From the NCBI RefSeq assembly GCF_001894945.1, contig NZ_BCXE01000003.1, positions 1-64,000 of the forward strand: a stretch of DNA of 64,000 nt, in the 5' to 3' direction. The notes beneath the pieces are model-generated. The model ran no database searches. It was not told the DNA's origin and saw only the letters and a program-made list of their open reading frames with translations. Made by a program: the position numbers and the translations under genes. This DNA comes from Rhodococcus ruber NBRC 15591. GTDB lineage: Bacteria; Actinomycetota; Actinomycetes; Mycobacteriales; Mycobacteriaceae. How positions within the stretch are numbered: position 1 is the stretch's first letter; each line of letters starts with the position of its first letter. This document shows, piece after piece, positions 35,962 through 43,857 of this stretch.

Positions 35962-36882
35962 ATGACTGCCGGAAACCAGGACACCGCGCTGCAGAGCCCC
36001 ATCGACACCGTCGTCTCCGACCGTGCCTTCCTCGAGTGCCCGCGCTGGCACGACGGACGGGTGTGGGTCTCGGATCTCTACCGGCACGAGGTGATCTCGA
36101 TCGGTTCCGACGGTGCGGTCACCGTCGAGGCCACCCTCCCCGGCGACGAGCCGTCCGGGCTCGGCTGGCTGCCCGACGGGCGCCTGCTCATCACCGCGAT
36201 GGAGTCCGGGCGGATCATGCGCCGCGAGCACGACGGCGAGATCGTCGTCCACGCCGATCTCTCCTCGGTCGCGACCGGCAAGCTCAACGACATGGTGGTC
36301 GCCGAGGACGGCACCGCCTACGTGGGCAGCTTCGGCTTCGAATTCAAACGCGACACCCCGATCGCGCCGGCCAACCTGATCCGCGTCGCGCCGGACGGCT
36401 CCTTCACCGTCGAGGCCTCCGACCTCCGCTTCCCCAACGGCATGGTGATCACCCCCGCCGGCACGCTGGTCGTCGCGGAGAGCATGGGCAACAAGCTGAC
36501 CGCCTTCGACATCGGGGCCGACGGCCGGCTCGATGGGCAGCGCACCTGGGCCGCGTTCGGACCGGACCTGCCCACCGAGTCGGTCAAGGCCGCGATGAGC
36601 GCCGCGGCCGTCGCGCCGGACGGCATCTGCCTCGACAGCGACGGTGCGGTGTGGGTCGCCGACGCTCTCCACCGGCGGGTCATCCGCGTCGAGGAAGGTG
36701 GCACGATCACCGCCGAGGTCGTGTTCCCGACCGGGGTGTTCGCGTGCATGCTCGGCGGGCCGGAAGGCAACACCCTCTACGCCTGCGCGGCGCCGAACTC
36801 CTCGGAGGCCGCCCGTCGTCATACGCGCGACGCGAGCCTGCTCGCCACCCGCGTCGGCGCCACCCACGGCGGTCGCCCGTAG
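35962..36882 (+). CDS. SMP-30/gluconolactonase-family lactonase
   Basis: A 306-aa six-bladed propeller protein of the SMP-30/gluconolaconase/LRE family. The metal site is suggested by the Glu in FLECPRWHDG, the Asn in KLNDMVVAEDG and the Asp in DSDGAVWVADALHRR. It probably hydrolyses a lactone, fitting its position opposite a BVMO/esterase pair. The ATG at 35962 follows GGAAGG. It is alone on its strand and ends at a strong convergent terminator. Confidence 0.85.
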   Translation: MTAGNQDTALQSPIDTVVSDRAFLECPRWHDGRVWVSDLYRHEVISIGSDGAVTVEATLPGDEPSGLGWLPDGRLLITAMESGRIMRREHDGEIVVHADLSSVATGKLNDMVVAEDGTAYVGSFGFEFKRDTPIAPANLIRVAPDGSFTVEASDLRFPNGMVITPAGTLVVAESMGNKLTAFDIGADGRLDGQRTWAAFGPDLPTESVKAAMSAAAVAPDGICLDSDGAVWVADALHRRVIRVEEGGTITAEVVFPTGVFACMLGGPEGNTLYACAAPNSSEAARRHTRDASLLATRVGATHGGRP

Positions 36883-36901
36883 GACGGCCCTCAGGACGTG
36901 C

Positions 36902-36936
36902 GAAAGGGCGGCGATTCGACGAATCGCCGCCCTTTC
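36902..36936. terminator. Bidirectional terminator, 17-bp perfect stem
   Basis: GAAAGGGCGGCGATTCG at 36902-36918 and its exact complement at 36920-36936 around one base. It lies between the SMP-30 stop and the opposing SnoaL-like stop at 36945. Confidence 0.88.
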
Positions 36937-36944
36937 CCGTTCGA

Positions 36945-37382
36945 TCAGTAGGGCGCGTACGCCGCCGCGGAGGCCGGCTGGTCGAGCACGCGGTCCACCG
37001 TGATGTCCTTGCGCTCGATGAGCAGCGCACCGTCGCGCTCGGCGAACGTGTCGGCGTAGCGACCGTACAGCCGCTGCGTGCCCTCGGGCCCGGCCACCGT
37101 CGCCTCGAAGTACGCGTCGACCCGCACCCGGCCGTCGCCCTCGCCGGTCACGCGGACGTTGGTGATCGCGTGACGGGAGAACTCCGCGCCGGACTCGGCG
37201 AAGGCGCGGTAGACCCCGAGGAACTCCTCCGGCCCCACATCCTCCTTGCCGTTCTGGATGATCGAAACGTCGTCCGTGATCAGGGCGCGCAGGGCGTCGA
37301 GGTCACCCTCGTCCACGGCGGATGCATACGCGTACATCAGGTCTTCCGCGCGGCGGGCGAGGTCGGGGGATACCGCAGTCAT
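36945..37382 (-). CDS. SnoaL-like/NTF2-fold protein 1
   Basis: A 145-aa protein of the SnoaL-like polyketide cyclase / ketosteroid-isomerase fold (LMYAYASAVDEGDLDALRALITDDVSI; ADTFAERDGALLIERKDITVD). Members act as isomerases, hydratases or accessory subunits; no catalytic residues can be assigned safely. ATG at 37382. It is the last gene of the P450 - ferredoxin reductase - aldehyde dehydrogenase run. Confidence 0.82.
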   Translation of the reverse strand: MTAVSPDLARRAEDLMYAYASAVDEGDLDALRALITDDVSIIQNGKEDVGPEEFLGVYRAFAESGAEFSRHAITNVRVTGEGDGRVRVDAYFEATVAGPEGTQRLYGRYADTFAERDGALLIERKDITVDRVLDQPASAAAYAPY

Positions 37383-37459
37383 GTCGGGTCCTTCGCTTTC
37401 GTCGGTGCCGGATACCGGGGTGCGCCCTCGTCGCGGACGCACCCCGCACCCGTCGTGGA

Positions 37460-38914
37460 TCAGGGAAGCTGGATCAGCTTGGTCTCGAAGAACGCATCGA
37501 ACCCTTCGATGCCGCCCTCACGGCCGAGACCGGACTGCTTGTAGCCGCCGAAGGGCTGCACGACGCACATCGCGTAGCCGTTGACGGAGATCTGCCCGGT
37601 GCGCACCCGTCGCGCGATGCTCTGGGCCAGCTCCTCGTCCTTCGCGTAGACGGAGCCGGACAGGCCGTAGTCCGAGTCGTTGGCGATGGCGACGGCCTCG
37701 TCGATCGAATCGAACGGGATCACCACCAGCACCGGTCCGAAGATCTCCTCCTGCGCGATGCGCATGTCGTTGGAGACGTCCGCGAACAGGGTCGGTTCGA
37801 CGTACCAGCCGCGGTCGAGGTGGGCCGGCTTGCCGCCGCCGGTCACCAGCCGGGCGCCTTCCTTCTTCCCGACCTCGATGTAGTCGAGCACCCGCGTCTG
37901 CTGACGTTCGGCGGCGAGGGGTCCGAGGACCGTGTCCTCGTCCCGCGGGTCACCGACCTTCACGCTCTCCATCACCGCCTTGATCGCCTCGACGACCTCC
38001 TCCTGGCGCTCACGCGGGACGATGATGCGGGTGAGGGCGGCGCAGACCTGCCCCGAATGACCGATGCCGCCGAACACCATGCCGGGCAGGAAGGTATCGA
38101 GGTCGATGTCGTCGGCGATGATCGCGGCCGACTTGCCGCCGAGTTCGAGGGTGACCCGCTTGATCCGCTCTGCGGCCCGGCTCATGACCACACGACCGGC
38201 CGCCGTGCTGCCGGTGAAACTGATCTTGTCGACGTCCGGGTGGCTGACGAGGTAGTCACCCACCTCCCGTCCTGCCGGGACGACGCTGATGACGCCCTCG
38301 GGCAGGCCCGCCGCGTCGAGCGCCTCGGCCAGCATCATCATGGTGACGGGTCCCTCCGGGGCCGGCTTGAGCACCACCGTGCAGCCCGCGGCGAGCGCAG
38401 GCGAGATCTTCAGCGAGCCGGTCGCGACGGGACCGTTCCACGGGACCACGACCGCGACGACGCCGATGGGCTCCCGCACGATCTTGCCGTGCCCGCCCTT
38501 CCAGGTGCGCTCCTCCTCGAACGCGAAACGCTCGTGGAACGTGGCCGCGTCGTCCCACATGTCGACGGCGTTCTGGTGGAACAGCGTGGACACCGCTGCG
38601 GGAGCGCCCAATTCGAGGGTGAAGGCCTCGGCCATCTCCGGGATCCGCTTCTTCACCTCGTTCCCGACGCGCACGAGGATCTCCGCGCGCTCGGCGGGCG
38701 TCATCCGCGGCCAGGGGCCTTCGTCGAACGCCTTGCGCGCCGCCGCGACGGCGCGGTCCATGTCGGCCTCGCGCGCCTCGGGCACGGTCGCGATGACCTC
38801 ACCGTTGATCGGGGAGATCACCTCGATCACCGCGTCGCTGGACGGCTCGACCCACGATCCGCCGATGAACAGCTTGTCGTAGCTCTTCAACTGGATGGGA
38901 GTGGCTGTGGTCAT
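37460..38914 (-). CDS. Aldehyde dehydrogenase
   Basis: A 484-aa NAD(P)-dependent aldehyde dehydrogenase. It has the oxyanion Asn segment VVVPWNGPV, the general-base Glu in VTLELGGKSA and the cysteine nucleophile in HSGQVCAALTR. The C-terminal PFGGYKQSGLGREGG is typical. It oxidises an aldehyde, perhaps formed by the P450 or alcohol dehydrogenase of the cluster, to an acid. It starts 63 bases downstream of the ferredoxin reductase, in one operon. Confidence 0.92.
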   Translation of the reverse strand: MTTATPIQLKSYDKLFIGGSWVEPSSDAVIEVISPINGEVIATVPEAREADMDRAVAAARKAFDEGPWPRMTPAERAEILVRVGNEVKKRIPEMAEAFTLELGAPAAVSTLFHQNAVDMWDDAATFHERFAFEEERTWKGGHGKIVREPIGVVAVVVPWNGPVATGSLKISPALAAGCTVVLKPAPEGPVTMMMLAEALDAAGLPEGVISVVPAGREVGDYLVSHPDVDKISFTGSTAAGRVVMSRAAERIKRVTLELGGKSAAIIADDIDLDTFLPGMVFGGIGHSGQVCAALTRIIVPRERQEEVVEAIKAVMESVKVGDPRDEDTVLGPLAAERQQTRVLDYIEVGKKEGARLVTGGGKPAHLDRGWYVEPTLFADVSNDMRIAQEEIFGPVLVVIPFDSIDEAVAIANDSDYGLSGSVYAKDEELAQSIARRVRTGQISVNGYAMCVVQPFGGYKQSGLGREGGIEGFDAFFETKLIQLP

Positions 38915-38977
38915 GCTGTGTTCCTCCACTCGACCGCGGACTCTCGCCACGGCGACTCGCTGGATGGGATGGGAGTA

Positions 38978-40168
38978 CTACTTCACTGCCGGCGCCGGCG
39001 CCTGCAGGGGCGCCGACAGATCCCGGATCGCGTCCGGATCCACGACGGCACGACGATCGATCGCCATGCGGGCTTGCACCATGTGCCGGGGGGAATCGAC
39101 GCTCAGGTGCGCGGTGAGCTGCTCGGCGGCATCGAACCAGGCCGCACCCCACTTGCCGTCCGCACCCTCCCGGAACACCATATCGTCGGATTCGCTTCTG
39201 TGTCCGACGAATTGGATCTTGTGCCCGAACTGGTCGCTCCAGAAGTACGGGATCGGGTCGAAGACGGGCGGCGACTGCGGCCGCAGGAGTGCACCGGCGA
39301 CCGTCGCCGGTCCGGTGCGCGCCTCGTCCCAGTGCTCACCACCGAGTCGTGTCCCGAACCGGGGCGACCAGCGCATCGCGACGTCGCCGACGGCGAACAC
39401 CGACGGGTCGGAGGTACGCAGCGACTCGTCGACGACGACCCCGCGATCGATCTCGAGACCGGAGCCGGTCAGCCAGCCCACGTCGGGCCGCACTCCGATA
39501 CCGGTGACGACGACGTCCGCCGGGAGCGCGGTGCCGTCGTCCAGCGTCAGTCCGCCGGGCGTGATCTCGCCGACGCCGGTGCCGCAGCGCAGATCGACCC
39601 CGTCCCACCACGCGTGCAGCCGCTCGGCCACCTGCGCGCCCAGCGGTCCCGCGAGCGGCCGGGGCCCGGCTTCCACGCAGGTCACCGAGCAGCCCAGAGC
39701 CAGTGCGGTCGTGGCGATCTCGGCGTTGATCCAGCCGGCACCGACGAGGACGACACGGGCTCCCGGGCGTAGCTCGGCGCGAAGACGCTCGGCGTCCGCG
39801 GCGGTGCGCAGCACGAGTTGCCGGCCGGTCCCGGGCAGGGTGACCGGGGCCGCGCCGGTCGCGACGACCAGCGCATCGTAGGAGTGCTCGCCGGCATCGG
39901 TGCGCACCACCCGGGCGGCGGTGTCGAGCGACCGGGCCCGGACCCCGAGGCGCAGTTCGACACCGAGCGCCGCGTAGTCGACGTCGAACGTGGTGTCCTG
40001 CGGCTCGGCGAGTGCGGACTTGCTCAGCGGCGGCCGGTCGTACGGCGGGGTGGGCTCGGCGCAGAGCAGTTCGAGCTCACCGTCGAAGCCTTCGGCGCGC
40101 AGCGCCTCACACGTGCGGAGCCCGGCGAGGCCGCCGCCGACGACGACGATTCTTCGGCCGTTGAACAC
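38978..40168 (-). CDS. NAD(P)H-dependent ferredoxin reductase of the P450 system
   Basis: About 396 aa, of the putidaredoxin/rhodocoxin reductase family. The first Rossmann motif is VVVGGGLAGLRTCEAL, followed by PYDRPPLSKS, then the NAD-binding motif VLVGAGWINAEIA and the FAD segment VFAVGDVAMRWSP. It transfers electrons to a small ferredoxin, presumably the one at 41622, which serves the P450 immediately upstream. I take the GTG at 40168, which follows AGGGGAA; a GTG at 40222 would add 18 non-conserved residues. Confidence 0.9.
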   Translation of the reverse strand: MFNGRRIVVVGGGLAGLRTCEALRAEGFDGELELLCAEPTPPYDRPPLSKSALAEPQDTTFDVDYAALGVELRLGVRARSLDTAARVVRTDAGEHSYDALVVATGAAPVTLPGTGRQLVLRTAADAERLRAELRPGARVVLVGAGWINAEIATTALALGCSVTCVEAGPRPLAGPLGAQVAERLHAWWDGVDLRCGTGVGEITPGGLTLDDGTALPADVVVTGIGVRPDVGWLTGSGLEIDRGVVVDESLRTSDPSVFAVGDVAMRWSPRFGTRLGGEHWDEARTGPATVAGALLRPQSPPVFDPIPYFWSDQFGHKIQFVGHRSESDDMVFREGADGKWGAAWFDAAEQLTAHLSVDSPRHMVQARMAIDRRAVVDPDAIRDLSAPLQAPAPAVK

Positions 40169-40225
40169 GGCGTTCCCCTGTCCTGTCGATGAATCGGATG
40201 ATGCGGTGGACGTGCTCGGCACCCC

Positions 40226-41470
40226 TCAGTACAGGGTGTAGTCCGACAGCACCCGCGGGCCCGGCGTGTAGGTGGCCGGGATCCGCTGCCAGCCCATGTT
40301 GGTGCCCTGGTGCGGGTACCGCTCGAGCGCGGAGAAGTCCACCTCGTAGTCGGGCATCCGCTCGAGAATCTGGCTGATGAGCGTCTTGGACATGTAGCGA
40401 CCGAGATGCGATCCGGCGCAACGATGTACACCGATCCCGAAGGCGGTGTGCCGGTTCGGCCACCGTTCGATGTCGATCTCGTCCGGGTTCTCGAAGAGCT
40501 TCTCGTCGCGGTTGGCCGACGACCACGACAGCAGCACCCGGTCGCCCTTCTTCATGGGGCAGCCCTGGAAGTCGGTGTCCTTGGTGACGGTCCGGGCGAG
40601 CGCCTGGGTGGGCGAGAAGTACCGCAGGAACTCCTCGACGGCGTGGTCCATCAGACTCGGGTCGTCGATCAACCGCTGACGCACGGCCGGGTGCTCCGCG
40701 AGCCACACGAGGGCCTGGCTCACCAGGGACGCGGTGGTTCCGACACCGCCGGCGAGCAGCAGATCGACGATCGAGTACATCTCGAAGTCGTTGAGCGGGC
40801 GGCCGTCGATCTCCTGCTGCACGAGGTAGCTGATGATGTCGTCGGTGGGGTTCTCGCGTCGTGCCCGGATGGTCTCGCGCATGCGATCACCCAGGTAGGG
40901 GAACTCGACCTCCATCGCGTGGCGGTAGTCGTCGCTTCCCGGGATGCCGGCGAGCGCCTGGTGGTGCGCATGGGAGTAGCGCTTCCAGTCGGCCAGGTCG
41001 AGGCCGAGCCAGTCCACCGTCACGATGGAGGGAACCGCGATGACCGAGGTGAGGTCGCATTGCCCGTCCTCGATCACGCTGTCGATGAACCCGGCGGTGT
41101 GGCGGTCGACGAGTGCCTTCATCCGCTCGACGGCCGCGGGCGCGGTGATCGGGTTGACGATCTTGCGGTACTTGCGGAACTCCGGGGGATCGAGCTCGAT
41201 GGGGATGTGGAAGTGCATCGGAGTCTTCGGGATGACAACCGAAAGGCCTTCTCCCCCATATTCGTTACGCGCCGACGAGAACGTCTCGTCGTCACGGGCG
41301 GCCTCGAAGACCGAGTCGTAGTCGCTGAGCACCCAGTACCCGCCGTGCGCCTCCGTCCAGGCGACTCGCTCGTTCTGGCGAACCTTGCGGTACGAGGCGA
41401 CCGGATCGGCAGAGTGCTCCTGCGAATTGTGGTCGAAGTTGATGACGGGGCAACGATTGCGGCTGTCCAT
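40226..41470 (-). CDS. Cytochrome P450 monooxygenase
   Basis: A 414-aa soluble bacterial P450. The heme loop FGIGVHRCAGSH gives Cys351 as thiolate ligand, and the ExxR helix is EEFLRYF. The I-helix reads LLAGGVGTTAS, with Gly244 where most P450s carry the acidic residue of the acid-alcohol pair. It would hydroxylate the cluster substrate using the divergent ferredoxin and the downstream reductase. I take the ATG at 41470 (AGGAGGG at spacing eight); 25 more in-frame codons upstream run into the promoter. A GntR-type box lies 36 bases upstream of this start. The CYP family cannot be named from memory. Confidence 0.92.
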   Translation of the reverse strand: MDSRNRCPVINFDHNSQEHSADPVASYRKVRQNERVAWTEAHGGYWVLSDYDSVFEAARDDETFSSARNEYGGEGLSVVIPKTPMHFHIPIELDPPEFRKYRKIVNPITAPAAVERMKALVDRHTAGFIDSVIEDGQCDLTSVIAVPSIVTVDWLGLDLADWKRYSHAHHQALAGIPGSDDYRHAMEVEFPYLGDRMRETIRARRENPTDDIISYLVQQEIDGRPLNDFEMYSIVDLLLAGGVGTTASLVSQALVWLAEHPAVRQRLIDDPSLMDHAVEEFLRYFSPTQALARTVTKDTDFQGCPMKKGDRVLLSWSSANRDEKLFENPDEIDIERWPNRHTAFGIGVHRCAGSHLGRYMSKTLISQILERMPDYEVDFSALERYPHQGTNMGWQRIPATYTPGPRVLSDYTLY

Positions 41471-41505
41471 CGCGTGGACCCTCCTGCGTCGGATCGGGCA
41501 TCTCC

Positions 41506-41521
41506 TGCTAATGGTTATAAC
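41506..41521. promoter_or_regulatory. GntR-type box 1 (P450/ferredoxin divergent promoter)
   Basis: TGCTAATGGTTATAAC; the inner TAATGGTTA is a near-palindrome. It matches 14 of 16 bases of the box at 42776 between gntR and the crotonase. Likely bound by the FCD-type GntR encoded at 41953-42690. Confidence 0.65.
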
Positions 41522-41621
41522 AGATGATATAGTAGTGTAGATCACACCGCCAGCCCGGCCATCAAATCAAATGTTCAACGAGCTGGCATCCTCGATATCC
41601 GGATGACGGAAGGAGCGACCG

Positions 41622-41819
41622 ATGAAGGTTGTTGTCGACGAGAACCACTGCCAGGGCCACGGGCTGTGCTTCATGACCTCCCCCCAGGTCTTCGCGCTGC
41701 GCGAGGAGGACGGCCACGCGTACGTCCTGCCCGGGGGCGACGACCCGGCCAACGAGCACGCCGCACGCGAGGCAGCCGCGTCCTGCCCCGAGCGTGCGAT
41801 CTCCGTCGTCACCGAGTGA
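41622..41819 (+). CDS. Single-cluster ferredoxin, P450 partner
   Basis: A 65-aa acidic ferredoxin. The N-terminal motif CxxHxxC (DENHCQGHGLC) and the C-terminal ASCPERAI are typical of the [3Fe-4S]/[4Fe-4S] ferredoxins that serve actinobacterial P450s; His replaces the second cysteine. It carries electrons from the ferredoxin reductase (38978) to the P450 (40226). GAAGGAG lies eight bases before the ATG. It is divergent from its P450 rather than downstream of it. Confidence 0.92.
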   Translation: MKVVVDENHCQGHGLCFMTSPQVFALREEDGHAYVLPGGDDPANEHAAREAAASCPERAISVVTE

Positions 41820-41848
41820 CGACGCCTTTCGATCGGCCGGCACACGAC

Positions 41849-41890
41849 GCAGGAAGGGGCCCCGGATACGTATCCGGGGCCCCTTCCTGC
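41849..41890. terminator. 42-bp perfect palindrome terminator
   Basis: Arms 41849-41869 and 41870-41890 are exact complements with no loop (GCAGGAAGGGGCCCCGGATA is the start of the left arm). It is located between the ferredoxin stop and the convergent gntR. Confidence 0.85.
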
Positions 41891-41959
41891 GCCTGCGGTG
41901 GGCCTCAGCCTTGCGCCTGCGGTGCGCGTCAGCCCTGCGCCCGCGGTGGGCCTCAGCCC
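41888..41959. repeat. Three tandem 24-bp units at the 3' end of gntR
   Basis: Units at 41888-41911, 41912-41935 and 41936-41959 share TGCGCCYGCGGTGSGCSTCAGCC with few changes. The third unit contains the gntR stop codon, so the two others look like duplications of the gene's last bases and stop into the intergenic region. Confidence 0.85.
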
Positions 41960-42690
41960 AGTGCGCGGTCCCACTGGATGACCTGATCGAGCAGGTCGGG
42001 GTACTTGCGCTGGGCATACCGCCGGTAGGCGTTGATGTGGTCGCGCATGCGTTCCTCGGAGCCGATCTCGTCCCCCTGGGAGAGCGACTCGTAGATCCGG
42101 GTGTGCGCGACGATGATCGCCTCGCGCCGGTGCGGTGGGTAGTCGATGCCGACCGCCGTGCCGTCCATGATGCCGAGCAGGGAATCGACCATGTACCCGA
42201 ACAGCGGATTGCCCGAGGACCAGGCGATCAGGTCGTGGAAGCTCTTGTTCGCCTCGAGGAACTCGTGCTGGTCACCGAGCGATCCGTGCATCCGGTCGAT
42301 GGTTTCCTTCAGATCGACGAGCGTCTCGCCGCTGATGCGCTGGGCGGCCAGCCGGCTGATCATCGGCTCGAGGGCGGTGCGCGCCTCGATGATGACGCTG
42401 AACGGGGCGTCCTTGAGCTGCATGAGGAGGATGAGCGAACTCGCAAGATGGGACGCGTCGGGGTCCAGCATCACCGGCCCGCCTCTCGGTCCCGGCTTGA
42501 GAGCGATGACCCCCTGGAATTCCAGCAATCGCAGGGCTTCCCGCAGTGTGCCACGACCGATCTCGTACTTCTCGAGCATGATCCGCTCCGACGGCAGCAG
42601 ATCGCCCGCCGCCAGATTCTGCCTGGTCGCGTCCCTGATGATGTGCTGCGCCACCACCATGGCCGCTTTGGGCGCCCGTCCTGTGATCAT
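41953..42690 (-). CDS. FCD-type GntR regulator 1
   Basis: A 245-aa FadR/FCD-subfamily GntR protein. The N-terminal winged helix is LLPSERIMLEKYEIGRGTLREALRLLEFQGVI. The FCD effector domain has the D/N-x3-H type ligand region (ANKSFHDLIAWSSGNPLF) and later His residues. It is paralogous to the regulator at 43858. The box TGCTAACGATTATAAC lies 86 bases upstream of its start and another copy stands before the P450. It probably represses the P450 operon, the ferredoxin, the crotonase and itself, released by a CoA ester or acid intermediate; the ligand is inference. Confidence 0.88.
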   Translation of the reverse strand: MITGRAPKAAMVVAQHIIRDATRQNLAAGDLLPSERIMLEKYEIGRGTLREALRLLEFQGVIALKPGPRGGPVMLDPDASHLASSLILLMQLKDAPFSVIIEARTALEPMISRLAAQRISGETLVDLKETIDRMHGSLGDQHEFLEANKSFHDLIAWSSGNPLFGYMVDSLLGIMDGTAVGIDYPPHRREAIIVAHTRIYESLSQGDEIGSEERMRDHINAYRRYAQRKYPDLLDQVIQWDRALG

Positions 42691-42775
42691 CGCGCCTTCT
42701 CCTCCCCGGAGCGCCCGCCGGCTCGGGAACGCCGTCCGGAGCGGACACTCCCCACTTCCCGCCGAGCCAAAATAA

Positions 42776-42791
42776 TGCTAACGATTATAAC
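42776..42791. promoter_or_regulatory. GntR-type box 2 (gntR/crotonase divergent promoter)
   Basis: TGCTAACGATTATAAC with inner near-palindrome TAACGATTA. It sits 86 bases before gntR and about 100 bases before the crotonase start, suited to autoregulation and control of the divergent gene. Confidence 0.65.
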
Positions 42792-42891
42792 GTACAGTTC
42801 GTGTGTCGGGCCGGAAAAGATGCGCCGAGCGAGCCGCATCTCCCAGGTACCCAGCCCAGCCGAACCGTGAACCTCGATCGAAGGAGTTCCG

Positions 42892-43677
42892 ATGAGCAGC
42901 CCCGCCTCCACCACCACGAGCGTCGTTCTCGACTCGGTCGACTCGAGCCTGTGGATCCGGCTCAACCGGCCCGAGCGCCGCAACGCGTTCGACGCCGAGA
43001 TGTGCGCGGTCATGGTCGACGCGCTCCACAACGCCACCGAATACCGCTCGGTGGTCATCACCGGATCCGGTGGAAGCTTCTGCGCCGGCGGGTCGCTCGG
43101 ACAGCTCAGTCAGCCGACCGTCAAGGAACTGCGCGGTCTCTACCGGTCCTCGCTCGAACTGTTCGACGCGATCCGCACCTGCCCCCGGCCGGTCGTCGCG
43201 GCCGTCAACGGTGCCGCGGCGGGCGGCGGCAACGAGCTGGTGGTGGCCTGCGACCTCGCCGTCGCCGCCCGCTCGGCGACCTTCGGGCAGACCGGCCCCC
43301 GCGTCGGTAGTTCTCCGGTCAGCGGCGCCACGAACGTGATGGGCGTTCAGATCGGCGAGAAGCGCGCCAAGGAACTGTCGCTGCTGTGCCGGCGCTACCC
43401 GGCCGAGCGCGCGTACGAGATGGGACTGGTGAACGAGGTGGTCGACGACGAACTCCTCGAGGAATCCGTCCGTTCGCTGTGCCGCGAGTTCGAGGCACTG
43501 AGCCCGCGGTACCTCGAGATCACGAAGGTCAGTTCGAACATCTGGTGGAACTCCGCCCGGGACTCCTTCAGCAACGGCCTCGGCATGCTCGTCCAGGCGA
43601 TCGGCAGCGCCGACATGGTCGAGGGCGCGCAGGCATTCCTGGAGAAGCGCAAGCCGCAGTTCCCGCCCGCCGAATAG
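42892..43677 (+). CDS. Crotonase-family ring-cleaving hydrolase/enoyl-CoA hydratase, BadI/MenB-like
   Basis: A 261-aa crotonase. The first oxyanion segment is GGSFCAGGS and the second is AAVNGAAAGGGNELVVACD. The C-terminal half resembles MenB and 2-ketocyclohexanecarboxyl-CoA hydrolase (BadI): FGQTGPRVGSSPVSGATNVM, then CRRYPAERAYEMGLVNEVV and the tail LEKRKPQF. BadI opens a beta-keto cyclohexane CoA thioester. A similar ring cleavage here would fit an alicyclic pathway, but simple hydration is possible. AAGGAG precedes the ATG. Divergent from gntR 1 across GntR box 2. Confidence 0.83.
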   Translation: MSSPASTTTSVVLDSVDSSLWIRLNRPERRNAFDAEMCAVMVDALHNATEYRSVVITGSGGSFCAGGSLGQLSQPTVKELRGLYRSSLELFDAIRTCPRPVVAAVNGAAAGGGNELVVACDLAVAARSATFGQTGPRVGSSPVSGATNVMGVQIGEKRAKELSLLCRRYPAERAYEMGLVNEVVDDELLEESVRSLCREFEALSPRYLEITKVSSNIWWNSARDSFSNGLGMLVQAIGSADMVEGAQAFLEKRKPQFPPAE

Positions 43678-43694
43678 ACACACGTTCGATAATG

Positions 43695-43740
43695 GTGCAC
43701 ATCAATGTGCACAATCGCGTGCACAATGAGTACAGTGCAC
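43695..43740. promoter_or_regulatory. Array of four GTGCAC palindromes before gntR 2
   Basis: GTGCAC occurs at 43695, 43707, 43719 and 43735, spaced 12, 12 and 16 bases, within an A/T-richer stretch immediately after the crotonase stop and 118 bases before the second gntR. Regular spacing suggests cooperative binding on one face of the helix. Confidence 0.55.
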
Positions 43741-43857
43741 ATTTCGGATCGACCGGGGACGTCGCCCAGCCGATCCGCCGACACGGCGAGCACCCGCTCC
43801 GCCGTGAGAGCCTCCGCTTCCCGGAAGTCAGGAGGCCGAGAGGCTGAGGAGGCTTTC

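Noticed and set aside
41888-41959. CRISPR-like short tandem repeat
   Set aside because: The 24-bp units are directly adjacent without spacers, number only three, and overlap a gene end.
43705-43857. N-terminal extension of GntR 2 by 51 residues
   Set aside because: It crosses the GTGCAC array, lacks a ribosome site and has no counterpart in the paralogous regulator.
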